The notes under the pieces were generated by a model. It had not been told where the DNA came from. It ran no database searches and saw only the letters and a list, made by a program, of their open reading frames with translations. Position numbers and translations under genes: made by a program. DNA of 22,421 bases from DATBLQ01 sp036555325 (GTDB lineage Bacteria > Pseudomonadota > Alphaproteobacteria > Rhizobiales > Aestuariivirgaceae). This document shows positions 14,324-21,517 of the stretch, in pieces (position 1 is the stretch's first letter; each line of letters starts with the position of its first letter). The stretch lies in the NCBI GenBank assembly GCA_036555325.1, contig DATBLQ010000054.1:1-22421 (forward strand). The letters run 5' to 3'.

Positions 14324-14905
14324 ATGCGTAGGTTTGCGGCTTTGCTTTCAGCTCTGCTTGTTTTGGCCCTGAGCGGCTCAGCCGGGGCGGGTGAAACCAA
14401 GAAATCCTTCTGGTTTTTTTCGAAGGCGGTCAAACACCAGGTCCTGAAGAGCCGCCAAATCGTCAGCCTGCAAACCGCCGAGCCTCCCGGAACGATCATC
14501 ATCGAGACCACCGAGCACGCGCTCTATTTCCTTCTCCCGGGCGGCAAGGCCGTTCGCTACCCCGTCGGGGTGGGAAGGGACGGCTACGGCTGGCGTGGAA
14601 CTGCCCACGTTGCTCGGCGCGCCCAATGGCCCGAGTGGCATCCGCCGCGGGAGATGATCGAACGCGCCGCCGCTCGAAGCCAGTTCGTCCCCTACAGTCT
14701 CGAGGGTGGCCGATGGAATCCGCTCGGCGCCCGCGCTCTTTATCTCTATCAGGGAACGCGCGACACCCTCTATCGCATTCACGGCACCAATGAGCCCCGC
14801 TCCATCGGGCGCAACGTCACCTCCGGCTGCATCCGCATGCTCAACGAGGATGTGATCGACCTCTACGATCGCGTCGCGATCGGCGCCAAGGTCATCGTGC
14901 GGTAG
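14324..14905 (+). CDS. Secreted L,D-transpeptidase (YkuD domain)
   Basis: L,D-transpeptidases make 3-3 cross-links in peptidoglycan or attach outer-membrane proteins to it, acting in the periplasm. The 193-residue product has a Sec signal peptide (MRRF then a Leu/Ala core, cleavage near GSAGA). A YkuD domain runs from about 57 (GTIIIETTEHALYFL) to the C-terminus. The active-site motif is intact: H153-G154 (RIHGTNEP) and S167-G168-C169-I-R (NVTSGCIRM). The ATG at 14324 has GGGAAGGGA about 8 bases upstream; an in-frame TTG at 14318 is less likely. It is divergent from the miniprotein pair and shares its 162-base control region. Specific cross-linking role unknown. Confidence 0.93.
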   Translation: MRRFAALLSALLVLALSGSAGAGETKKSFWFFSKAVKHQVLKSRQIVSLQTAEPPGTIIIETTEHALYFLLPGGKAVRYPVGVGRDGYGWRGTAHVARRAQWPEWHPPREMIERAAARSQFVPYSLEGGRWNPLGARALYLYQGTRDTLYRIHGTNEPRSIGRNVTSGCIRMLNEDVIDLYDRVAIGAKVIVR

Positions 14906-15113
14906 TCATACTTACTCGTACGTCGAAGACCTTCTACAACGTTAGCTTCTCTCGCGTTCAGTGGAAAAGAACTTAGTCAGTCCAATTCTTCGGCATAGCG
15001 AAATAGCGCCATCTGCACGCATGCACAAAACTAAATCCACGCTGATTGCGATTAGCACTTGCTCGCGTCTGCTAATGTTCATATCCAGGACCTCTTAAAT
15101 TGCAGTGTGCTTA
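14906..15113. other. Gene-poor lower-G+C spacer before the PemK-like gene
   Basis: About 208 bases with visibly more A+T than the surroundings. I find no convincing antitoxin gene: the one start-to-stop frame (ATG 15021 to TAA 15098) codes for only 25 residues with no known motif. No clear terminator follows the transpeptidase gene. Confidence 0.5.
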
Positions 15114-15503
15114 GTGCCGCCTATCATTTTCACGCCGGAACGCCGACAAATCCTAATCTGTGACTTCGACATGGCGGGCATTCATCCGGAAATGACGAAG
15201 CAGCGACGCGTGGTGGTCATTTCACCAAGGTCTTACAACCATCGCGCGGCAATGAATCTCCCTGGCCGTTGCATCGTGGTGCCTTTTTCCGCAACGGAAC
15301 CCAGGGATAAAAGGGCTTCACACGTGCCGTTTAAAGCAAACAGCTATCGTTGCCTCACCGAAAACGTTTGGGCAATTTGCGATTGCCTCACCCATGTATC
15401 GCACCGACGCCTCGAAAGGGTGGCAATTGGTGGAAGGCACATTGAGGAGAGAATCACCGAGAAGGACATGGAGAGGATTGAGGAGCCTGTTAGCACGCCT
15501 TAG
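15114..15503 (+). CDS. Solitary PemK/MazF-like toxin-family protein
   Basis: PemK/MazF toxins are SH3-barrel endoribonucleases that cleave mRNA and normally pair with a small antitoxin. The product of about 129 residues follows the family layout: an N-terminal strand (FTPERRQILICDF), the hallmark PEMTKQRRVVVISPR, RCIVVPFSATEP, then a central strand (ENVWAICDCLTHVSHRRLER) and a short C-terminal helix (ITEKDMERIEEP). The usual Arg-Pro in the hallmark is Arg-Arg here. The start is GTG 15114 or GTG 15105; ATG 15171 would remove conserved strands. No good ribosome site is seen. Base composition differs from neighbours, suggesting acquisition. No antitoxin gene is visible on either side. Confidence 0.75.
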   Translation: MPPIIFTPERRQILICDFDMAGIHPEMTKQRRVVVISPRSYNHRAAMNLPGRCIVVPFSATEPRDKRASHVPFKANSYRCLTENVWAICDCLTHVSHRRLERVAIGGRHIEERITEKDMERIEEPVSTP

Positions 15504-15577
15504 GCCTATCACCTAGGAAGGGTTGAAAATCCGGACAGAATCCCCCATAGTCTAGTCACTTCCCGAAAGGGACCTCC

Positions 15578-15623
15578 AGGCCCGCTTATAATCACTCTAC
15601 AGAGAGACAGATTCGGCGGGCCT
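15578..15623. repeat. Inverted repeat downstream of zapA and the PemK-like gene
   Basis: Perfect 8-base arms AGGCCCGC (15578-15585) and GCGGGCCT (15616-15623) enclose 30 bases, with AAGATTTT after the right arm. A small TCCC-GAAA-GGGA hairpin lies just to the left. Located between two convergent genes, it may be a bidirectional terminator; an element end or small structured RNA is also possible. Confidence 0.6.
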
Positions 15624-15651
15624 AAGATTTTCCAGATCCAGCTTGCCCACC

Positions 15652-16014
15652 CTAAACCGCCCCTCCAAGGCCCGCTGCCAAGTCGTCGATCCTATTGGCG
15701 GCGCTGTCGAGCCGCTCGACCAGCTGGTCCTCCATGTTGCGACCATGGTTGAGAGCGCTCATGCGCGATTCCTTTAGTCCGCTCATTTGCTCCTGCAGCT
15801 CTTCGATGCGCCGGCGCGCTTCCGCCAGCTGATCTGCCACCATCAGCCCGGCCATGAGCAGCACCCGTATGTCACCGACCGCTCCAACCGTATCCTTGAT
15901 GCGAGCCACTTCCCCGTCGAGCACTTTTGCCAGCTCCTGCAGGTGCCGCTCCTCTCCGTCCGAACACTGCATCGTATAGGGACGATCGTTGACCTGAACG
16001 ACGACCTGCGCCAT
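15652..16014 (-). CDS. zapA: Cell-division protein ZapA
   Basis: ZapA binds and bundles FtsZ at the division ring. The 120-residue product has the N-terminal beta domain (MAQVVVQVNDRPYTMQCSDGEE) and the conserved helix HLQELAKVLDGEVARIK. A region VLLMAGLMVADQLAEARRRI and a C-terminal coiled coil (about 60-115) follow. It lies 36 bases after the DUF4164 gene and faces the PemK-like gene. In many relatives 6S RNA and fau follow zapA closely; here about 2 kb intervenes. Confidence 0.93.
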   Translation of the reverse strand: MAQVVVQVNDRPYTMQCSDGEERHLQELAKVLDGEVARIKDTVGAVGDIRVLLMAGLMVADQLAEARRRIEELQEQMSGLKESRMSALNHGRNMEDQLVERLDSAANRIDDLAAGLGGAV

Positions 16015-16050
16015 TTGAATTTCTCCGGATCAAGGTTGTGAAAAATATGC

Positions 16051-16311
16051 TCAACCCAGAACTAACTTGATCTTGGCCATGGCGGAGTCGATCTTGCTTG
16101 CCGCATTGCGATTTCTCTCGGCAAGCTCGTTGGCCTTGGCGCGCACTTCGCTGATCTCCAGCGCCAGCTGTTCGCGCTCGTCCTTGAGCGCGGATGGATC
16201 AAGCCCCGCAGAAGTGTCGTTTTCGCTCGCTCGCATGACAGCGGTCTCGAGCCGCCGCAAAGCGGCTTCGAATCGGGCCAGGGCCTCGTCTACCTTGGAA
16301 ATATCCGCCAT
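16051..16311 (-). CDS. DUF4164 coiled-coil protein
   Basis: A small, entirely helical, charged protein of 86 residues (ADISKVDEALARFEAALRRLETAVMRA, then EISEVRAKANELAERNRNAASKIDSAMAKIKLVLG). Placement between tkt and zapA and the sequence style match the DUF4164 family of alphaproteobacteria. Its function is unknown; linkage to zapA suggests a division-related partner (inference). The frame continues to a TTG at 16377, but the ATG at 16311 fits the heptad start better. Neither start has a strong ribosome site. Confidence 0.8.
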   Translation of the reverse strand: MADISKVDEALARFEAALRRLETAVMRASENDTSAGLDPSALKDEREQLALEISEVRAKANELAERNRNAASKIDSAMAKIKLVLG

Positions 16312-16426
16312 TGATTCGCAGAAAGCCTCAAGCCGCTGTGCTCTGTCAATTATCAGTTTTGCGGACGCGACCGTCAACCTTGCTGACCCAACCAGTGGAT
16401 TTTCCCGGGAAACTTGTGCCGGGCAT

Positions 16427-16454
16427 TTGACTCATCTTGCCTCAATGCTATGTG
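16427..16454 (+). promoter_or_regulatory. Candidate sigma-70 promoter for tkt
   Basis: TTGACT (16427-16432) is separated by 16 bases from TATGTG (16449-16454). The TG at 16446-16447 makes an extended -10. The predicted transcript would start near 16461 and give a leader of about 40 bases before the tkt ATG. Confidence 0.5.
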
Positions 16455-16500
16455 TGGCGCCTCTTCAAGGCCAAAAGCACAGCGCCCGGGCCACCCCCGC

Positions 16501-18489
16501 ATGACCATCGACCCCAAGCTGCATAATGACATGGCAAATGCGATTCGTGCACTCGCCATGGATGCGGTTCAGAAAGCCAACTCGGGCCACCCGGGCCTTC
16601 CCATGGGATTTGCCGACGTTGCAACGGTTCTGTTCACCCGGTTCCTCAAGTTCGATGTAAGAGCGCCCCGCTGGCCCGATCGTGACAGGCTCATCCTGTC
16701 TGCTGGTCATGGCTCGATGCTGCTTTACGCGCTGTCCTACCTACTGGGCTACAAGGACATGACCATTGAGGAGCTGAAGCGCTTCCGTCAGCTCCACTCG
16801 AAGACCGCCGGTCATCCTGAGTTCGGCCATGCCGAAGCCATCGAGACGACCACCGGCCCGTTGGGTCAGGGCGTCGGCAATTCCCTTGGCATGGCCATGG
16901 CCGAACGGCATCTGGCGGCGGAATTCGGCGATGATCTCGTCGATCACCGCACCTATGTGATCGCAGGCGATGGCTGTCTAATGGAGGGGATATCGCAAGA
17001 GGCCTCAACCCTTGCCGGTCACCTGAAGCTGTCCAAGCTCACCCTTTTGTGGGATGACAACAACACCACGATCGATGGCAAGGTCGGCCTCGCCGACTCG
17101 ACCGATCAGCTCAAGCGCTTCGAGGCAAGTGGCTGGGCCGTGTCCAAGGTTGACGGGCACGATCCCGAAGCCATCGCTCGCGCCCTTGAGGCGACGCAGA
17201 ATTCCAACCGGCCCTCCTTCATCGACTGCAAGACCATCATCGGTTACGGCGCCCCCAACAAGCAGGGAACTGCCGCCACCCATGGCTCGCCCTTGGGAGA
17301 AGACGAAGTAGCCGCCGCCCGCAAGCGGCTCGGCTGGGAATATCCGCCCTTCGTCATTCCCGATCATATCCTGAACCCCTGGCGCGAGGCTGGACTGCGC
17401 GGTGGCAAGGCCCGCGAGGCATGGGAAGCCCGCCTTGCGCAATCAGACCCTGCCCGCCGCGCCGAATTCAACCGGCGCCTCGCCCGCAAGCTGCCCGATG
17501 CGTTTGCTCCTGCACTTCGCTCCTACAAGCAGGAACTGGCGAAGTCGCCCCCCGCCCTCGCCACTCGCAATGCCTCGCAGAATGTTCTCGAAGTGATCAA
17601 TCGGGTGGTGCCGGAAACGATCGGCGGTTCCGCCGACTTGACGGGGTCGAACAATACCAGGACGAAGGACTTGAAACTCTTCACCGCCGAGGATCCCAAG
17701 GGCCGCTACGTTCACTATGGAATCCGCGAGCACGCCATGGCCGCCGCCATGAACGGCATGGCGTTGCACCGCGGTGTCATTCCCTACGGTGGCTCGTTCC
17801 TGGTTTTCACCGACTACTGCCGGCCTGCGCTGCGCCTCTCCGCCATCATGCAGCAGCGTGTCATCTATGTGATGACGCACGACTCGATCGGCCTGGGCGA
17901 AGATGGCCCCACCCATCAGCCGGTCGAGCATTTGGCGTCGTTGCGCGCCATTCCGCGCCTCCTCCTCATGCGGCCATGCGATGCGGTTGAAACCGCCGAA
18001 TGTTGGGAGCTTGCCTTGCGCTCGCTTGAAGCGCCGACCGTGCTTGCCCTCACCCGTCAGAAGCTCAAGCCCTGCCGCTTTGGTTTCTCCGCCCAAAACC
18101 TTTGCGCCCGCGGTGCCTATGAGATCGCTCCCGTGGCGAAGAAGTCGAAGGTGGTCATCTTCGCCACCGGTTCGGAAGTTGAGATCGCCATCGCAGCAAA
18201 AGAAAAGCTCGACAATCTCGGGGCTTCGACGCGCGTCGTCTCCGTTCCCTGCACGCAGCTGTTCTGGCAGCAGCCCAAGGCCTACCGTGAGCGGATTCTG
18301 GGAGCCGAAAAAATTCGCATCGGCATCGAGGCCGCCGTTCGCCAGGGCTGGGACAGTTTCATCGGCACCGACGGCATTTTCATCGGCATGTCGGGTTTTG
18401 GTGCCTCTGCTCCCGGGGAGGATCTTTACAAGGAATTCAACATAACCCCGGAAGCCGTGGTGAAGGCTGCAAGAAAGCGGCTGCGGTAA
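16501..18489 (+). CDS. tkt: Transketolase
   Basis: Transketolase moves two-carbon ketol units between sugar phosphates with thiamine diphosphate and Mg2+, in the pentose-phosphate and Calvin cycles. The 662-residue product has the diphosphate-binding motif GDG (156-158)...NN (187-188) and the N-terminal substrate region KANSGHPGLPMG with H30. Also present are H70 (SAGHGS), H261 (THGSPLG) and the catalytic E410 (YGIREHAM). The pyrimidine-domain HDSIGLGEDGPTHQPVEH completes the set. Full length. The ATG at 16501 is preferred over the longer frame to 16414; it has no obvious Shine-Dalgarno sequence, and a second ATG at 16531 is possible. Confidence 0.97.
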   Translation: MTIDPKLHNDMANAIRALAMDAVQKANSGHPGLPMGFADVATVLFTRFLKFDVRAPRWPDRDRLILSAGHGSMLLYALSYLLGYKDMTIEELKRFRQLHSKTAGHPEFGHAEAIETTTGPLGQGVGNSLGMAMAERHLAAEFGDDLVDHRTYVIAGDGCLMEGISQEASTLAGHLKLSKLTLLWDDNNTTIDGKVGLADSTDQLKRFEASGWAVSKVDGHDPEAIARALEATQNSNRPSFIDCKTIIGYGAPNKQGTAATHGSPLGEDEVAAARKRLGWEYPPFVIPDHILNPWREAGLRGGKAREAWEARLAQSDPARRAEFNRRLARKLPDAFAPALRSYKQELAKSPPALATRNASQNVLEVINRVVPETIGGSADLTGSNNTRTKDLKLFTAEDPKGRYVHYGIREHAMAAAMNGMALHRGVIPYGGSFLVFTDYCRPALRLSAIMQQRVIYVMTHDSIGLGEDGPTHQPVEHLASLRAIPRLLLMRPCDAVETAECWELALRSLEAPTVLALTRQKLKPCRFGFSAQNLCARGAYEIAPVAKKSKVVIFATGSEVEIAIAAKEKLDNLGASTRVVSVPCTQLFWQQPKAYRERILGAEKIRIGIEAAVRQGWDSFIGTDGIFIGMSGFGASAPGEDLYKEFNITPEAVVKAARKRLR

Positions 18490-18513
18490 GTATTATTCGT
18501 CTCCGTCTACGTC

Positions 18514-18581
18514 ATCACCGGGCTCGACCCGGTGATCTGCCACGGGGTGCGAAGGGAGATGGCCGGATCAAGCCCGGCCAT
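18514..18581. repeat. REP-like palindromes, copy 2 (between tkt and pgk)
   Basis: Hairpin 18514-18536 has 9-base arms (ATCACCGGG/CCCGGTGAT) and loop CTCGA. Hairpin 18559-18581 has 8-base arms (ATGGCCGG/CCGGCCAT) around ATCAAGC. A degenerate third piece with CCCCGGGCTTGACCTGG lies near 18604-18620. These share the design of the elements at 10707-10772. They fill the 165-base tkt-pgk gap. Confidence 0.85.
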
Positions 18582-18654
18582 GACGCCCGCAACAATCGTC
18601 AATCCCCGGGCTTGACCTGGCGATCCTTCTATCCGATACCGCCCGTCCTGACGA

Positions 18655-19851
18655 ATGCCCCGCATCCGCACCATCGATGATCTCGCCCCTGGAGGAAAAC
18701 GCGCCGTCGTCCGCGTCGATCTGAACGTGCCGGTCGAAAATGGTGAAGTGCGCGACACCACGCGCATCGATCGCATCGTGCCGGGCCTGCGCGAACTGCT
18801 CAAGGCCGGTGCCGCCTTGATCCTGCTCGCCCATTTCGAGCGGCCCGGGGGCAAGGTCGTTCCCGGAATGTCTTTGCGTGTCGTGGTGCCTGCCCTCGCC
18901 AAGGCCTTGGGTCTCGATGTGGGCTTCATCGCCACCGACTGGCGCGATGGTGCCGCTCCTCGCGCGGCCGCCGCCGCACAGCCGGGTCATGTTCTGCTGA
19001 TGGAAAACACCCGCTTCCATCCGGGCGAAGAGGCAAACGACAAGGAATTCGCCAAGCTGCTCGCCTCCCTGGGGGAGATCTACATCAACGATGCCTTTTC
19101 CGCTGCCCACCGCGCCCATGCATCAACCGAAGGCATTGCCCATTTTCTTCCCTCTGCCGCCGGCCGGTCCATGCAGGCCGAGCTTGGAGCCCTCGAACGT
19201 GCGCTTGAGAAACCTGTGCGCCCCTTAACCGCGATCGTCGGCGGCGCGAAAGTGTCAAGCAAGCTCGATCTGCTTGCCAATCTCATCGCCAAGGTCGACA
19301 CCCTCATCATAGGCGGCGCCATGGCCAACACCTTTCTCGCAAGCGAAGGCGCAAATGTCGGCAAGTCCTTGTACGAACCCGATCTCCTCGCCACCGCGCG
19401 CCGTATCATGAATGATGCAAAGGCGGGAAATTGCACGCTTCTGCTTCCCGCCGACGCCAGCCTGGCATCAGAGTTGAAGGCGAACGTTTCCTCCCGCCTC
19501 GCCATCCTCGATGATGTCCGCTCCGATGAGATGATCCTCGACATCGGGCCCGACACGATCGCCGCCGTAAATTCGGTGCTCGATCGTTCGGCAACGCTTG
19601 TCTGGAACGGGCCCTTTGGTGCCTTCGAGGTCAAGCCGTTCGATCGCGGCACCCTCGCCGTCGCCCGCCATGCGGCTGAACTGACGCGAAGAGGCGCGCT
19701 TGTATCCATTGCCGGAGGCGGCGATACTGTCGCCGCACTCAACGAGGCAGGTGTTGCCCAAGACTTGACCTACGTGTCGACGGCAGGCGGCGCTTTCCTC
19801 GAATGGCTCGAGGGTAAGACGCTTCCGGGCGTAAAGGTGCTTCAATCTTGA
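18655..19851 (+). CDS. pgk: Phosphoglycerate kinase
   Basis: Pgk interconverts 1,3-bisphosphoglycerate + ADP and 3-phosphoglycerate + ATP. The 398-residue product has DLNVP at the substrate site, DTTRIDRIVP, HFERP (usually HFGRP) and ENTRFHPGEEAND. HRAHAST, VGGAKVSSKLDLL, NGPFGAFE and the nucleotide motif GGGDTVAAL complete the set. Full family length. The ATG at 18655 follows the palindromic repeats without a strong ribosome site. fba follows 25 bases later, so the two are likely co-transcribed. Confidence 0.97.
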   Translation: MPRIRTIDDLAPGGKRAVVRVDLNVPVENGEVRDTTRIDRIVPGLRELLKAGAALILLAHFERPGGKVVPGMSLRVVVPALAKALGLDVGFIATDWRDGAAPRAAAAAQPGHVLLMENTRFHPGEEANDKEFAKLLASLGEIYINDAFSAAHRAHASTEGIAHFLPSAAGRSMQAELGALERALEKPVRPLTAIVGGAKVSSKLDLLANLIAKVDTLIIGGAMANTFLASEGANVGKSLYEPDLLATARRIMNDAKAGNCTLLLPADASLASELKANVSSRLAILDDVRSDEMILDIGPDTIAAVNSVLDRSATLVWNGPFGAFEVKPFDRGTLAVARHAAELTRRGALVSIAGGGDTVAALNEAGVAQDLTYVSTAGGAFLEWLEGKTLPGVKVLQS

Positions 19852-19876
19852 TGTCGAAAAGCGAGACGGGCAGGCC

Positions 19877-20905
19877 ATGAACGAAAAACTGGAAGACATT
19901 GCATCCGCCATGGTGGAGCGCGGCAAGGGAATTCTTGCTGCCGATGAAAGCACTGGCACGATCAAGAAGCGGTTCGACACCATAAACACTCCCTCGACCG
20001 AGGAAATTCGCCGCGACTATCGCGAGATGCTGTTCACCACATCCGACGCCATGAGAAAATACGTCTCCGGCGTCATTCTCTTCGATGAGACGCTTCGTCA
20101 GAAATCGCGCAACGGCCGGCCGCTGGTTGAGATCATATCCGAGGCAGCCGCTATTCCCGGGATAAAGGTCGATGCCGGCGCCAAGCCGTTACCCTTTTCG
20201 CCAGGCGAGCAGGTGACCGAGGGACTCGATGGCCTGCGCGACCGCCTCAAGGACTACCGCAGCCTCGGGGCTCGCTTCGCCAAGTGGCGTGCCGTCATCG
20301 ACATCGCTGAAGGCATCCCCACCGCAAACTGCATAAGAGCCAATGCACACGCCCTGGCCCGCTACGCCGCGCTTTGCCAGGAGCAGGCCATCGTACCGAT
20401 CGTCGAGCCCGAGGTGTTGATGGATGGGCCCGTCGCCGCTCATGGTCTCAACCGTTGCGCCGAGGTGACCGAATGGGTGCTGAATACGGTCTTCGACGAG
20501 CTCTACCTCGCCCGCGTCAGACTCGAGGCAATCGTATTGAAGCCAAACATGGTCATCGCTGGGAAGAACGCCAAAACGCAAGCCTCCCCCGAGGAGGTGG
20601 CCGAAACAACGGTTGCGGTCTTGAAGCGCACGGTTCCTGCCGCCGTTCCAGGCATCGCCTTTCTTTCCGGCGGCCAGACCGACGAGCAGGCCACCCACCA
20701 TCTTTCCCTCATGAATTCCATGGGTGATGTGCCCTGGCGGCTTACCTTCTCTTACGGCCGGGCCCTGCAGGCCGCCGCCCTCAGGGCCTGGGGTGGCCGC
20801 AGCGAGAATTTCGCCGCCGGCCAGCGCGCCTTCGCCCATCGCGCTCGCATGAACGGCCTTGCCACCTTGGGCAAGTGGTCGAAGGACCTGGAAAAGGCCG
20901 CTTGA
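19877..20905 (+). CDS. Fructose-bisphosphate aldolase, class I
   Basis: This Schiff-base aldolase cleaves fructose 1,6-bisphosphate to DHAP and glyceraldehyde 3-phosphate without a metal. The 342-residue product has the class I signatures: GILAADESTGT (D23), K136 in FAKWR, E177 in VEPEV, and the Schiff-base lysine K222 in VLKPNMV. FLSGGQTDEQAT and the C-terminal SYGRALQAAALRAWGG are also present. A GGCAGG ribosome site precedes the ATG. It is a typical eukaryote/proteobacterium class I enzyme, distinct from the metal-dependent class II aldolases. It lies between pgk and the ThiE-like gene. Confidence 0.96.
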   Translation: MNEKLEDIASAMVERGKGILAADESTGTIKKRFDTINTPSTEEIRRDYREMLFTTSDAMRKYVSGVILFDETLRQKSRNGRPLVEIISEAAAIPGIKVDAGAKPLPFSPGEQVTEGLDGLRDRLKDYRSLGARFAKWRAVIDIAEGIPTANCIRANAHALARYAALCQEQAIVPIVEPEVLMDGPVAAHGLNRCAEVTEWVLNTVFDELYLARVRLEAIVLKPNMVIAGKNAKTQASPEEVAETTVAVLKRTVPAAVPGIAFLSGGQTDEQATHHLSLMNSMGDVPWRLTFSYGRALQAAALRAWGGRSENFAAGQRAFAHRARMNGLATLGKWSKDLEKAA

Positions 20906-20920
20906 GGCGAGGCCACAAGA

Positions 20921-21517
20921 TTGCCCAACTGCAGGCTTTACCTTGTGGCGCCCGAGGGGATCGAACCGGTTGAGGGATCAAGGATTATCGCCGCAGCGCT
21001 AGAGGCTGGCGACGCGGCGAGTATTCTGATACCGGCCGGACCGCGACAATTGGAATTGGCAAAGCACTTGAAACCACTGAGCCTCGCGCACGACACCGCT
21101 CTTCTTCTCGCCGGCGATCCGGGCAACTGCCTCAAGGCAGGGGCCGATGGCATCCATCTTCAGGCCGACCCGGCATCCTATGCCGCCGCCCGTGCCGCCA
21201 TGGGCGTGGATAAGATCATCGGAATAGAGTGCGGAACCTCCCGTCATCTCGCCATGACCTTGGGCGAACTCGGAGCCGACTACATCGCTTTCTCAGGCGT
21301 GGCGCCTGCGAAGAATGGCACGATCTTGAGCTGGTGGTCGGAGCTGTTCGAAGTGCCCTGCGTCGCATTTGACCCGGCGAACGAGGACGACGCCGTTGTT
21401 TTCATGCGCGAAGGTGCCGATTTCCTTCGCCCCCCGGACACCATGTGGCGCGATGCTGAAACGGCCGCCTTGACCGTCAAATCCTACAATCAACTGATCT
21501 TGGGAACCCTGAAATGA
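20921..21517 (+). CDS. ThiE/TenI-like (thiamine-phosphate-synthase-fold) protein, probably not a canonical ThiE
   Basis: The 198-residue product has the TIM-barrel outline of thiamine phosphate synthases: CRLYLVAPEG at the start, GADGIHLQADPASYAAAR and KIIGIECGTSRHLAMTLGELGADYIAFSGV. However, canonical ThiE features are missing: there is no QLR-type pyrimidine-phosphate strand (SILIPAG stands there) and no GP-T-TK loop. Catalysis is therefore doubtful. Related proteins occur next to fba in Hyphomicrobiales. The start is TTG at 20921, 15 bases after fba with GAGGCGAGG upstream; a later GTG would remove the first beta strand. Its stop overlaps the next ATG (ATGA). Confidence 0.75.
   Translation: MPNCRLYLVAPEGIEPVEGSRIIAAALEAGDAASILIPAGPRQLELAKHLKPLSLAHDTALLLAGDPGNCLKAGADGIHLQADPASYAAARAAMGVDKIIGIECGTSRHLAMTLGELGADYIAFSGVAPAKNGTILSWWSELFEVPCVAFDPANEDDAVVFMREGADFLRPPDTMWRDAETAALTVKSYNQLILGTLK

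Noticed and set aside
15021..15098. 25-codon frame upstream of the PemK-like gene, considered as an antitoxin
   Set aside because: Too short, no ribosome site, no AbrB, CopG or other antitoxin motif.
15318..15512. 64-codon minus-strand frame over the PemK-like gene
   Set aside because: Antisense to conserved toxin-family sequence and without a family of its own.
14906..15650. Insertion sequence or phage remnant suspected from base composition
   Set aside because: No transposase or integrase fragment, no matching terminal inverted repeats and no target duplication could be found.
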